In this document: one piece after another, positions 12,076-22,591 of the stretch
Numbering within the stretch: position 1 is the first letter of the stretch
Layout of the letters: each line of letters starts with the position of its first letter
NCBI GenBank assembly: GCA_030737875.1
Contig: CM060911.1
Location: 110,960,625-111,024,624 of the forward strand
DNA: 64,000 nucleotides
Reading direction: 5' to 3'
Origin: Allium sativum
Lineage: Eukaryota; Streptophyta; Magnoliopsida; Asparagales; Amaryllidaceae
The notes under the pieces: generated by a model
What the model saw: the letters and a program-made list of their open reading frames with translations, nothing else
What the model was told of the DNA's origin: nothing
Database searches by the model: none
Made by a program: the position numbers and the translations under genes

Positions 12076-12616
12076 AGTAATAGTGCAGAGTAGTGTGTTG
12101 TGAAGCATACATCTTACCTTATTTGTCCTGTCATACCTGCCATCTGCACCATAAATCCACTTTTCCACTTTGTATGCCTACCATGTTTACCTTTATTTAT
12201 TTACAGGCTAATAGTTATTGGACTCACCAGACGTATGTCTGACCTAGTTTGTTTCGCCTCTTTTCTTCCGTTTCCCCTCCAGGTTATCTAAGGAGGGAAT
12301 ACTTTAGCTTGATCCGGATTCCTTCTGCTTGAAGTACTTGAAGTATGGCTTGGCTCTTTATAGCTTCTGTTCTGTGGGGATTATGATTTTAAAGTTTTGT
12401 ACTCTGATGATTTTCTGAACAAGACTGATATTTATGTACTTGAGTTTTTGGTAAAGATGTAACCAAACTGATTTCTGTTTTCCGCTGTAATAAATTTATA
12501 ATTTCTCAAGTATTGTTTATCTGTCTTGTAAATTTCTGTTTTGTCTACTAAAACACTCCACCAAAGTTAAGGCATTCCCTTTGTGAGTGTCCTTAACGGA
12601 GGTGGGGTGTTACACT

Positions 12617-12628
12617 TGGTATCAGAGC
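12617..12628 (+). other. Primer binding site, element C
   Basis: TGGTATCAGAGC, 12 of 12 matches to the initiator-Met-tRNA type site, 2 bp after the 5' LTR. Confidence 0.95.
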
Positions 12629-13062
12629 TGAAGGTTACCAGATTTGATAAAAAGTTTTGAAAACTATTTTCAAAAAAGTCTTAAAAAGGAAGTATTTTCA
12701 AAACTGAAGCTTATTTTTGAAAAACATAATCCCCAAAAGCCATATATCTATCTTTTGATCCTCTGTTTGAATCTTTGTTTCCTTCTTTCTCTGGGGCTCC
12801 CGGCTTTCTGGGAGGTAACCTCATCGCGACATGGTTCTGTAGGCTTGATAAGACTACAACACCTGTCAAAGGGCAAATAAGCATCCGACTTCCATTTGTA
12901 GCCGCAGTAGTCTCACCTACGGCTTATTTTCTTTCGAGCTTTGTGGGATTTTCCGTGCGATGGAGGCCGCTTTCGAGGGACTTGTCAACGTGTTACACAC
13001 GGATAGTAAAGATGAGAATGAGGGAGTTTAGCTAAGGAGCACAACCCAAGGATGGGAAACTC

Positions 13063-13281
13063 ATGGATATGGACTTGGTTCACAAAGGAGGCAAAAAGGA
13101 AACTCAAAAGAAGGAAGAAAAGTCTGAAGATAAAGGAGGAGAAAAGTGCTTTACTTATGGAAGCTTGACTCATCTGAACAAGGATTGCCGAAAGAGGAAG
13201 GACACTCACTTCAACTATGGAGAGATGGGACACTTCACTAGGGACTGCCCGAAGAAACGGGGGCAAGGAAAGAGGACATGA
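13063..13281 (+). pseudogene. gag: Gag C-terminal remnant with broken zinc knuckles
   Basis: This 72-codon frame starts lysine/glutamate-rich (KKEEKSEDKGGEK) and has two CCHC-type knuckles. Both are damaged. In the first, CFTYGSLTHLNKDC, the second Cys is Tyr. In the second, HFNYGEMGHFTRDC, the first Cys is His and the second is Tyr. Cys-to-Tyr needs G-to-A, the change expected from methyl-cytosine decay on the other strand. The frame then ends RGQGKRT and stop. The gag matrix/capsid part upstream is not recognisable, although an ATG frame at 12961 gives a short MEAAFEGLVNV piece. The position between primer site and protease remnant fits gag. Confidence 0.75.
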
Positions 13282-13383
13282 CCTACTTCGAGAAGGAAGG
13301 CGAATGCTCTCATAGTTGGTGGATAGGATAGAAGTAGGAAAATTTCCGTAGAGAGTTTAGTTTCCTTATCTGATTATTGAGTT

Positions 13384-13613
13384 AGAACTCTTTCCGATTA
13401 TGGCATTCTGATTCTGTAGTCGAGTCTCTGCACTTTAATACTAGTCTTGTTTCTGATCTGGTTATAGTCTCAAACCCCGTAGGGGTTACGACTCATCTGT
13501 TGGTGATAGGTTGGGGATTGAGGGTATCTGTGTTAGGCGTCAAGTCGATTGTAATGCATACATTCTGGGTTTTTGAGGGATATGGTGGGATTTTCCCATG
13601 CTTAGTTTTCTAA
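13384..13613 (+). pseudogene. Retroviral-type aspartic protease remnant
   Basis: In one open stretch the translation contains SFRLWHSDSVVESLHFN and then VIVSNPVGVTTHLLVIG, ending EGYGGIFPCLVF and a stop at 13611. This fits the C-terminal half of Ty3 protease (pattern SNP-G-T, then a hydrophobic strand, then F-D-V-I-L-G-M-D-W-L), but the final box has decayed. The DTG/DSG active-site triad is not visible. No RT follows; the element goes straight to a non-coding stretch. Confidence 0.6.
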
Positions 13614-14340
13614 GAATCATTCGATAATCTGATCTGTACTAGTAGTCTGTAAGCATCTGGATATTTCTGAAAAGATTAAGATTTCCAGTTTTGACATTGT
13701 CTAAGGAGGGTAATCCTCTGGGTGTCAATCTGATGTTGATTTCGGTCTACGGGGTTGATATTAGGGGAGTTTGTCTCTCAACCAAGGTCTAATGGAAACC
13801 AAGTTTTTGTTTATCTGCACTCGCTCCCATCACTCGACTGTACCCTATCGATCGAGTCTTCGACCTATAGATAGGAATCCTATGGATGTAAACATGTGTT
13901 TGAGACATGTTATGTTTGATGGTTGCAAGTGGATGCAAGTGGTTGCTAGTGTGCATATACACACACAAGGCACTAGATCGACTCAAAAACACTCTCATAC
14001 TGCATATGGATGTGTGTGCATTTTTCAATTTTTGTGGATGTAGAATGATTGACTCCTCACATGGATGTTGCATTTGGATGAATGGTTATGCACTCATATA
14101 GAAATGATGTGTATCAAATAGGATTTCTTGCATACATATTTGGACTCATGGCACTAACATGATTCGCATTAAGGAGGTCAACTGGATCAGTAGACCGCCT
14201 GATTTTGCATTAGATAAGGAACATATAAACACACTTTTGCATATGTTCATACAACATTAGAAGCTTTCTAAGGACAATGGATGCTTGTGGATGATGGTTG
14301 AGTAGATGGGTGATTGGATGGTAGGACACATTCTTCTTAA
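13614..14340 (+). other. Non-coding 3' part of element C internal region
   Basis: No retroelement domain is visible. 13725-13800 resembles 63626-63720 near the right edge of the window (CTGATGTTGRTTTCGG, then ACGGGGTT or TCGGGGTT). Overlapping small frames at 13771-14101 on both strands are AT/ACAC-rich and look like chance. The deletion that removed RT and integrase probably lies in this stretch. Confidence 0.6.
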
Positions 14341-14368
14341 CTTGAAGATTTCGGGGACGAAATCCTTT

Positions 14369-14381
14369 AAGTAGGGGAGAA
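14369..14381 (+). other. Polypurine tract, element C
   Basis: AAGTAGGGGAGAA directly before the 3' LTR start. The preceding ACTTGAAGATTTCGGGGACG (14337 onward) is the conserved Tekay/Del polymerase 3' end context. Confidence 0.92.
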
Positions 14382-17300
14382 TGTAACACCCCGAATTTTT
14401 GAATAATCAACTAAATTTAAGAATACTTAATTTCAATTTTGGGAATTAAGGGAAACGGGTCGTTACATTGCGTTCATCTCGGAATTCTGCTTGAGATAGA
14501 GTCCGAGTTTGCATAAAACGGATACCGTATGAAGAAAATATGGACGAACGAAGTTTTGAAAAAAAATGCACTGGCGCACTTGGGAAGTGCGCCAGTACAA
14601 ATTTGCATTGGCGCACTTCCCAAGTGCGCCCAGGCCGAGGGAAAACCTGCACAGCCTTCTAGTTCGAACGGTGAGTCAGTGCTGAGTCATTTCTGACTAG
14701 TTAATGAGTCATTAGGGTTTCTGGATAGTTCTAATCTAGACTGAGTGGTTTTGATGAACACTAAGATCATCCGACGGCTATAATTAAATTTAAATTCTAT
14801 ATAAACATGTGTAGACCCAAACCCTAGAATCAAATCAAAAATTAGATCAGTAGCCGTCATGTTGTCACTCCAAACCCTAGAATAGCCGCCACAAACTAGA
14901 AGCAAAGTAAAGCAACTCAATACAAATCAAATCAAGCCTAAAACTATAACAACGTAACTGTCTACAACAAGGGAATGCTAATCAATTACAGAATTCAGAA
15001 CCCAGAACTCAAGACCCCTTATTCGGTGAGTTCTGGTCACTTTTAGGTTTAAATAAATAAAAGTGAATTGTGGTAGACTATGATTTGGGTATATGTTGTT
15101 TGTAGTTATGCAAGTTTATTATTGTTGTGAATCGTGATATGATGCAAGTTTATTATTATTGTGAATCATGAAGTTATGCAAGTTTATTATTGTTGTGAAT
15201 CATGATATGATGCAAGTTTATTATTGTTGTGAATCATGATATGATGCAAGTTATTATGTTGAGAAACTATGAATCTATGCAAGTCGTTATGATGAATCTA
15301 TGCAAGTCGTTATCATGAATCTATACAAGTCGTTATTATGCAAGTTGTTATCATGAATCTTTGCAAATTATTATGAGATCATGCAAGTTACCTATGCAAG
15401 TTATTGTGTGATGAATTCATGAACCTATGCTAGTTGTTATGTTGTGGATCATGAACCTATGTAAGTCACCTATGTAAGGAGTTATGTTATGAATCATGCA
15501 AGTTGTTATATTGTGAATCTTGAACCTATACAAGTTTTTGACTATGATGAGAATCATGAACCTATGTTAGTTGTTAATTCATGAACCTATGCAAGTTGTT
15601 ATGAATCTATGCAAGTTGTTAATTATGTGGTGAATCATAATTATATGCGAAGTTATCATGTCATTTTCCCTAGTTGTCATGCTTATGCCAAAAATTGTAC
15701 TGAAAACGATCACCTTGTCATTCCCTTTATTTTATAGTTATGGCGAGACTATTTAGTAGCCTCGATGACGCCAAAACGCAAACGATTACGCTGGTTAAGA
15801 AACGGGAAAATGGGAATTTGTAATAGGCATAATTTACATAGTGATCATGTAAATTGGACACATGATTCTAGTAGGAAAACACATAGATAATTACCTATTA
15901 TGACATAGGTAAAATTGGGTAAAAATTGTACAATTTGAATATGACCATTTATGGAAAGGAAATTCAAATTGTTAATAAGATAGGTATTGACACCTATAAA
16001 AAGAGGAAAGGATTAATTAATTTAATTAATCAAAAGAGGAATGTTCAAGCAATTAAAGTCTGAAGATTATAAAGATTTAATTGGCATAAATGCCTTAAAA
16101 GGCATAAAATATAATTGTGGTGAAAATTGGTATGATTTTACATACCATAAATGGATGGACATAATTGAGTCAATTATGGACATCGTTAAATTTGGAATTG
16201 ATTGATAATTTGAATAGGGAAAGAAATTCAAATTGGGGAAAGATTAATTAGGAGTAATTAATCGTCTAAGACACGAGGTTAGGCTCTTTTGTGGTGTAAG
16301 ACTGCCCGGACCCGCCCGGCAAATCCAGCTGCCACAAATGCCAGTCTAATGTGGGAGGTCTTAGGCATAAATTAAATACGTGACAGTTGTAAAGACACGA
16401 GGTTAGACTCTTTTGTGGTGTAAGACTGCCCGGACCCGCCCGGCAAATCCAGCTGCCACAAATGCCAGTCTAATGTGAGAGGTCTTTATAAGGTTACGGC
16501 CTTAATGAGTTAAGAAACACTTAACCAGATAAGCATGTAGAGGGACATGAGGGGGTTAAGTGGGTGCCTTGGGTGGCATGTGGAATTAAGTGGGTGCCTG
16601 GGGTGGCATGTGAAATACGATTAGATATTTCAATAATTAACTAATGCAAATCTGAGATAAATATGATGTCTAAAATGTGTTGGGTGGATAGGGTTACACC
16701 AATTGGACTGATGAATTTTACAAACCCGTTTCGTGAATCTGTAGGCCCAATACAAAGTTAGACAATCTGTAAGTCTGTTAAATCTATACATCTGATCCGT
16801 TAGTCTAAAAACTTGTTAACTTGATTGTCTGATCTGTGAACTAGTAAATCTGAACTCTGTATGTCTGAAACTTGTAAACAAGTTAATCTGAATTCTAAAA
16901 TCTGTTAGTCTGGGGACACAAGGTTAGGATGGGTAATTACTTGTGTCATCTGTTGTGTGGGACCCATATTAGTCAGTAACCCTTTCTGGTATCAAAACTA
17001 TGACCAAACAGTAGGTAGGGTCCGGGCACGCTTACTGAACTAATTATAAGCGGTTCATTCTGATAATGGCGAGGGGTGTTGATGGTGCGTTCCAACCGGG
17101 TCATGTGCGTGCATGGATCCCGGTCTACCTCTGAGGATGTAAGATGCCGTGACATCTATAAATAGGTCTGTGTCATTCAAAGGTTGCCACTTTAGGGAAT
17201 GATAAACCCTTTTGTGGGGCTGGCACAGGGTATTTATGTATTAGGGAGACGATCGCGTGGGGTAGGATTTTGGGTACACTTAGTTCTGTCTGTTCTGTGG

Positions 17301-18239
17301 GGTACCGTCTGTTTCTGTTTGGTGGTAACACCTGTTAGTTTCTGCGTGGTACCGTCTGTTGGGGTGTAAAGGCCCATTTACTAGTGTACACCTAATTCTA
17401 ACATTCTGTTTTCATAGGGATTATTCTGTTTCCGTTTCTGTCTCTATTAGGGTGATAAAGCCCATTATTCAATTTATGTTTATACATTAGGGTAACACCT
17501 AATCTGCCATCTGTTTCTGTTTCTGTTTCGGTTTAGGCCCATTATTCTGTTAGGGTGGTAAAGGCCCATTATTCTGTTTCTGTTTCTACATTAGGGTAAC
17601 ATCTAATTTGCCATCTGTTTCTGTTTCCGTTTCTGTTTAGGCCCATTATTCTGTTTCTGTTTCTGTTTAGACATTTGGGTAACACCTAATCCTGTTATAC
17701 TAGTAATAGTGCAGAGTAGTTTGTAATGAAGCATACATCTTACCTTATTTGTCCTGTCATACCTGCCATCTGTACCATGAATCCACTTATCCACTTTGTA
17801 TGCCTGCCATGTTTACCTTTATTTATTTACTGGCTAAAAGTTACTGGAATCACCAAACGTATGTCTGACCTAGTTTGTTTCGCCTCTTTTCTTCCGTTTC
17901 CCCCCAGGTTATACAAGGAGGGAATACTTTAGCTTGATCCGGATTCCTTCTGCTTGAAGTACTTGAAGTATGGCTTGGCTCTTTATAGCTTTTGTTCTGT
18001 GGGGATTATGATTTTAAAGTTTTGTACTTTGATGATTTTCTGAACAAGACTGATATTTATGTACTTGAGTTTTTGGTAAAGATGTAACCATACTGATTTC
18101 TGTTTTCCGCTGTAATAAAGTTATAATTTCTCAAGTATTGTTTATCTATCTTGTAAATTTCTGTTCTGTCTACTAAAACGCTCCACCAAAGTTAAGGCAT
18201 TCCCTTTGTGAGTGTCCTTAACGGAGGTGGGGTGTTACA
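14382..18239 (+). mobile_element. 3' LTR of element C
   Basis: Full-length counterpart of 8733-12614. Retained: paired palindromes (14570-14596 and 14610-14630), TATATAAA (14798-14805), donor GTGAGT (15026), repeats (15100-15640), stem-loops (16279-16349 and 16403-16473, again 124 bp apart), TTCTGT repeats (17270-17690) and acceptor CCCCCCAG (AG at 17906-17907). Differences from the 5' LTR are scattered substitutions and a few repeat-unit changes. Confidence 0.95.
15026..17907 (+). other. Candidate leader intron in element C 3' LTR
   Basis: Donor ATTCG|GTGAGTTCTGG and acceptor TTCCGTTTCCCCCCAG, homologous to the pair in the 5' LTR. In the 3' LTR the transcript would normally end near here, so splicing is relevant only to read-through or to the LTR acting as a promoter. 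Confidence 0.5.
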
Positions 18240-18990
18240 GTTCTTGATGATCAACTCGTGAAGCATGTGATAATCGACGAAAAGGCTAAGAGTGCTACTA
18301 GACTTCTTTGCGAATACCACTATGGCATTCAAAGTGAAGAGATAGACTGAATGAACTATTTCCTTCAAGTTCTAATAGTTTCTTTTTGGGTTCCTCATCC
18401 TCTTTAGTCGATATCCTCGTAGAAGGCCAATTAACTGGATAGCTCTTGGGATAGGGTCAATACAGAACTCTATATCCTTCTTGGGTGGAAAAACTGAAAT
18501 GTGCTCGAAGATATCAACAAAGTCACAAATTACTAGGATCGAGATATATCATCCTCATCTCGGGACTCAAGAACATATAAAGATGCTTTGGACTTGTGGC
18601 TGATGTCCCAAAGTATAAGTGATAACTGAGCTAGTGAGCGGGATATCGAAGATATAAAACTTTCGTAGAACATAAAATCCTGGCCTCGTATCCTAAGAGC
18701 TAGTTCATAACCAAGATCATATCAAAGCTTAGAAAATGAATCACATGCAGATTCGCATGAAAATAAAAGCCATAAATAAATAACTCGACTTCCTCACAAA
18801 GTATGCTAAAGGTTGCGGATCCCCCCGATAAGACTCGCAATCCATAATGAAATCATCAAACAAATAACATCCAGGTGAATAGCATAGACTCTTTCGATAA
18901 AAATGAATGTGATGCACCTATTTAATAAAACCCAAATAGATCGGTCACAGAAAAGTTAAAAAAGAACCTCAAAACGGAAGGAAATGTACC
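18240..18990 (-). pseudogene. pol: Ty3 polymerase remnant: protease and RT N-terminus (part 2)
   Basis: Minus-strand translation next to the break gives FVDYHMLHELIIKN, the partner of RYPLP across element C. Upstream are DFVDIFEHISVFPPKK and DIEFCIDPIPRAIQL, matching the conserved linker between protease and RT in Ty3 elements (pattern D-V-F-P-E-L-P-G-L-P-P, E-F-x-I-D-L-x-P). The protease portion (about 18560-18990) is too decayed to show its catalytic triad. Several stops and frameshifts. Confidence 0.85.
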
Positions 18991-19700
18991 TTGATGCTAA
19001 GACGAACCTCCCGATGCATTAGCTATATTAAGATTTTCAGAACCGGAACTCTTTTGCTTCTTAGGACATGCAAAAATTAAATTCCCTTCTTGCTTACAAT
19101 AGAGGCATCTATAGGGTTTGGGACAATCTCTTGCAAGATGGTCACAAAAGCCGCATCTGTAACACTCCAAAATCCTAGACTATTGGGGTGCTGCATGAGA
19201 ATGCAAACTAGAGCCACCCAACTTCTTCTTCTTACTCTGATGGAATGATTTGAATTTTTGGAAAGGAAAGTGCTTCTTGTTCATATTTCTCCGAACCTCT
19301 AACTCATCTCTACTCTCCTTTTCATTCTCGATCACTTCAAGATAATGGGTCGCATCTACAAGCTCCTCGAAAGTCAACTTGAGTTGCAACATGAGAGACT
19401 TGTTCAAATATTTCTTAAAATCATTCACAAATTTGAGATTCTTTTTGTAAAGAGTACCAATATGCTCAAAGCCATATTTGGATAAGGCCTCAAAAGAAGT
19501 AACATACTCAGATGAGGTCGACTTCCCTTTCTCCAGGTCAAGGAAATTTCAAGCTAGAATCCCCTTCTTGGACTTAGGAATGAATTTGAGCTCAAAAGGC
19601 TCTATAACTATTTCCACTCCAAGAAGGACCCATCGACCATTGCCACTAACAACTCATACCAGTTCAACGCATGATCTTGTAACGTACAACTCTTTACATA
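18990..19700 (-). pseudogene. gag: Ty3 gag remnant with two zinc knuckles
   Basis: The capsid core is recognisable on the minus strand as FELKFIPKSKK, FLDLEKGKSTSSEY, FEALSKYGFE and FVNDFKKYLNKSLM (about 19380-19610), the retrotransposon gag pattern, with one in-frame stop. An 82-codon frame (19428-19180) covers the C-terminal capsid and a Lys-rich linker. Knuckle 1 (19123-19164) reads CYRCGFCDHLARDC, a perfect CX2CX4HX4C. Knuckle 2 (19066-19107) reads CLYCKQEGNLIFAC, with His replaced by Asn. The N-terminus, primer site and 5' LTR are not found to the right, so the element is truncated near 19700-19760. Confidence 0.85.
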
Positions 19701-21809
19701 TTTCCAGTTCGAAACACTTCATCTATATCGAAGTGTTTTTGGATAACTAGGTCTGACCTGGTCCCTTCGAAACGACAATCAATAGCTTTTGATAAGCTTA
19801 ATCCTAATTATTTTGGAAATAATAGACAGTACATAAAAGTGGAGTTTAGATCCTAACCGTTGAATGCATGAGTTTCATTATCATTTACCATAGTAGAACA
19901 AAACGTGGTTTGTACAAATTGGATGACATCATTAGTAGGAATAAATATGCCATAAAATTCGTGTGTTTCTCCGATATATTTTAGGAAAAAGATTTAGTCA
20001 AGATTTGAAAATCAGTTATTTAACTACCAAATAAACAAAAAAAAAACTAGGAATACATAGATTTATTTTCCCTTGGTAATGGATAAGCCTTACTTAAATG
20101 AATTATTCATTTGAAAATCTCATTTTTGAATATTTATTAAACAAATCCATATACTTGTCTCATTAGCCTAAGTATGTTCATAAAGAATTATAAAGAATTT
20201 CTTACTACAAAATCAAATTAAAAAGATCAAGTGAAAGTTGTCTAAAAGAAATGGAGACAAGGATAAACTCAACATTATTCCTTTAGTGTTTAGTATGAAC
20301 AGATTTCCATACCACCAAAATTAAGGAGGTCAATTTGAAAATATCCAAATCTCAATTTCTTTTATGAATTTCTTCTATAAATCTCTCAACTAAATAATTA
20401 TTACTTTATAGAAATTTTCTTTTCGTATTTTCTAAACCCATTTGTAAACTTCTTTTAAAATTTCCAAGTTTAGTTATAAAAACTCTTTACTAAATATAAA
20501 TTATTTAAATTTTCCTTTATAAATATCTAATTTTTTTTAGAGAAATGATATCATATTTTAAACATCAACTATTGATCTTTGAACTCCCACTGATAATAGT
20601 GAAGAAAATCTAGTTAGTGTATTTAATTGTATGAACCATTTATTTTATATACTTAAATTAATTAAATATTCCTACGAAAATGGTAAAATTCCACATTGAT
20701 ACATAGGTCATCATGATATAGTAGTTATATGTGAATAATATCTTTTGATTTATTGAGCAAGCACTAGGTCAAAATGAGATTCATAATCGATATTAAAGAG
20801 TTTGTAGTTGTATGTGATACAATCGATAAGAAGTTGTCCATTGTTTGTAAGGCAGTAATTTATGAGCAAATTCTAGGTCGCAATCCCAGGACAAACATGT
20901 CTTAATACCCACTAGTAGAGTCCAAAGGATTATATGTTTGGTCTTAGAGTTTGGGGAAACAAAAAAGAATAATTGGAGCCTTAGCAGAAAAATGAAAAAG
21001 TAATATTAAACCTTTCTAATAATGTATGAACATACACTAAATAATGTTATAATTATCTACAATGGTAAATTTGTGCATTAGTAAGATTAATAAAATGTTT
21101 GACATTTAAGATATACAAATGATTTCAATCAAAGATTGATGAATGAAAATATAACATATACTTACTAGTAAATGTTTATTGCATGTTATTGTTTTCTATA
21201 CTCGTATTGGTGCCTTATATTACAATAACTTAACGCTATCCATAATTTTTCTCATATGCATCTAGTCGTTTATGAAGGAATGTTGTATTTTATGAGTTTC
21301 AGACTCAAAAGAAATATAGTATAATGGATATTTGATCATGTTTATTCATACATAAATGTTATATGATGGGCAGTTAAAGTTTTGTAATATACAATATTTT
21401 AATGAAATTAGTTTATCCCAAAAACCAAATAAACCATAGTGTGAGATTGAGTATCCATTTGATTGATTACATACTATAACAGTTTGCATTTTTAAATAAC
21501 TGAATAATTAAAGTAATTACAATAAGTGAAAATTAACTTTTCCGGAATTGTCATAATTTGGCCTCAAGATTTTCTATCATTGTGTTCGTGGCGATTTTCT
21601 GATTAATATACATACATAATATATTTCGAGCTGAGTCCCTATGGAAAAGTTATTGATGTTCCATGTCAGAAAATAGTTATACATGTAAATGAACGTGCAC
21701 ATATTTTATTTTATAAACATTTAACAAATAAACGTGTAAATTCCAAAAATAATACACATTTGAATTTGAAAATTTGAACATGCAGAATAAATGGGAATTA
21801 AATAAAAAG
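19701..21809. other. AT-rich unassigned stretch
   Basis: About 2.1 kb with no open frame above noise, no LTR termini I can recognise and no tandem repeats. It may be the decayed 5' end of the Ty3 element or old intergenic DNA into which element E inserted. Confidence 0.6.
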
Positions 21810-21814
21810 TTAAT
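21810..21814. repeat. Target-site duplication, left of element E
   Basis: TTAAT here against TTAAC at 30683-30687: four of five match, with a single C/T change. Confidence 0.8.
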
Positions 21815-22149
21815 TGTTAGACCAAAAAATGGTCCTAACACCCACTTGATAATGTTTTGTAGAGAATAATGAGGAATCATGAACAAAAAGCAAGAAAAAT
21901 CAATCAACACACGGAATTTACAGTGGTTCGGCGTTAACAAGCCTACATCCACTTCATAGCTTCTCAATTCATTCAGAAACTACAAATACAATGAGTATTG
22001 ACGCTCAAGCACTCAATTATAATGAATAATACTCTCTGAATTCATTGATTTTATTAAAGAGGATGAAGGTTCTTTGTTGGTAGCCATGGCCGAAATAGAT
22101 AGAGCTTCCTTGAGGCCAAAAAGTCCCTTTAAATGATGTGTTGTATGTG

Positions 22150-22157
22150 TATTTATA
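22150..22157 (-). promoter_or_regulatory. TATA box, element E left LTR
   Basis: TATAAATA on the minus strand, about 420 bp into the LTR; the identical box in the right LTR is at 30256-30263. Confidence 0.75.
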
Positions 22158-22274
22158 GGTAGAAATCCGGTTAGGGTTGAGTGGCCACGTGGCAGCTTTA
22201 GAGTAAATCTCGGAAGTAGTGGAGAACATGGGGAAATGGTCTTTAACTGCCTATAATTCGGTTAGGGGTAGAGA

Positions 22275-22368
22275 CCCGATCCGGTTGGCCCGATCCGGAT
22301 AACCCGATCCGGATGACCCGATCCGGTTTACCCGATCCGGATGACCTGATCCGGTTTACCCGATCCGG
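22275..22368 (-). repeat. Seven 14-bp tandem repeats in U3 (left LTR of E)
   Basis: CCCGATCCGG recurs at 22275, 22289, 22303, 22317, 22331, 22345 (CCTGATCCGG) and 22359, exactly every 14 bp. On the element strand each reads CCGGATCGGG. The array lies 120-210 bp upstream of the TATA box, where an enhancer would be expected. The right LTR has the same array at 30381-30474. Confidence 0.95.
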
Positions 22369-22576
22369 TTTGGTTGGTCAGAAATATTCGCTTTAGCTTG
22401 ATCCGAAATGGTGGAATCCAACCCGAAGCTTATGTGCACAGAAATACGAGTTTTCCCATCCTTCGTTACTTCGTCCAAGCAGATGTCAATCTATGGTAGT
22501 TCATACTCAAGCCCTGAGTGGCCTTCCTGATAGAGTTCTTCGGCTTTGGATAGTCTGGTCACAAAGCAGGCTAACA

Positions 22577-22591
22577 TTTTGCCCCCCAAAG
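22577..22591 (-). other. Polypurine tract, element E
   Basis: On the minus strand CTTTGGGGGGCAAAA abuts the LTR terminus TGTTAGCC. Confidence 0.9.

Larger units (their letters stand above)
9377..12282 (+). other. Candidate leader intron in element C 5' LTR
   Basis: Donor TATTCG|GTGAGTTCT at 9377; acceptor TTCCGTTTCCCCTCCAG ending at 12282, preceded by a long pyrimidine run. Splicing would remove 2906 bp, containing nearly all the repeats, and join about 200 nt of leader to the last 332 nt of LTR. Both sites are kept in the 3' LTR copy. Inferred from sequence only. Confidence 0.55.
8733..12614 (+). mobile_element. 5' LTR of element C
   Basis: Begins TGTAACACCCCG and ends GGGGTGTTACA (inverted terminal bases). 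In order it contains: paired palindromes in U3 (8921-8980), TATA box (9151), candidate splice donor (9377), ATGCAAGTT-type tandem repeats (9454-9990), two structured 71-nt stem-loops 124 bp apart, TTCTGT-rich repeats (11630-12075), and a strong acceptor (12282). Open frames inside it (9960-10145, 11326-11508, 12100-12291) have no protein signature. Confidence 0.95.
8733..18239 (+). mobile_element. Element C: complete non-autonomous long-LTR retrotransposon (9507 bp)
   Basis: Two LTRs (3882 and 3858 bp, highly similar by eye) flank an internal region of only 1767 bp. That region has a perfect Met-type primer site, decayed gag and protease pieces and a Tekay/Del-type polypurine tract. RT, RNase H and integrase are absent. 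This matches the LARD class: LTRs near 4 kb and no functional coding. The tract context (TTCGGGGACGAAATCC, then AAGTAGGGGAGAATGTAAC) is that of Ty3 Tekay/Del chromoviruses, so it is probably a deletion derivative mobilised in trans. It inserted into the minus-strand Ty3 RT. Confidence 0.95.
21815..22576 (-). mobile_element. 3' LTR of element E
   Basis: Bounded by TGTTAGACC and GGCTAACA. On the minus strand: U3 with seven 14-bp repeats (22275-22368), TATAAATA (22150-22157), then R/U5. The U5 motif GTGGATGTAGGC, then GCCGAACCAC (plus 21914-21953), is widespread in plant LTR elements. A 23-codon frame after the TATA box (MATNKEPSSS) is probably chance. Confidence 0.96.

Noticed and set aside
19701..21814. 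5' LTR and primer site of the minus-strand Ty3 element
   Set aside because: I searched for GCTCTGATACCA-like and TGT...ACA boundaries and found none convincing.
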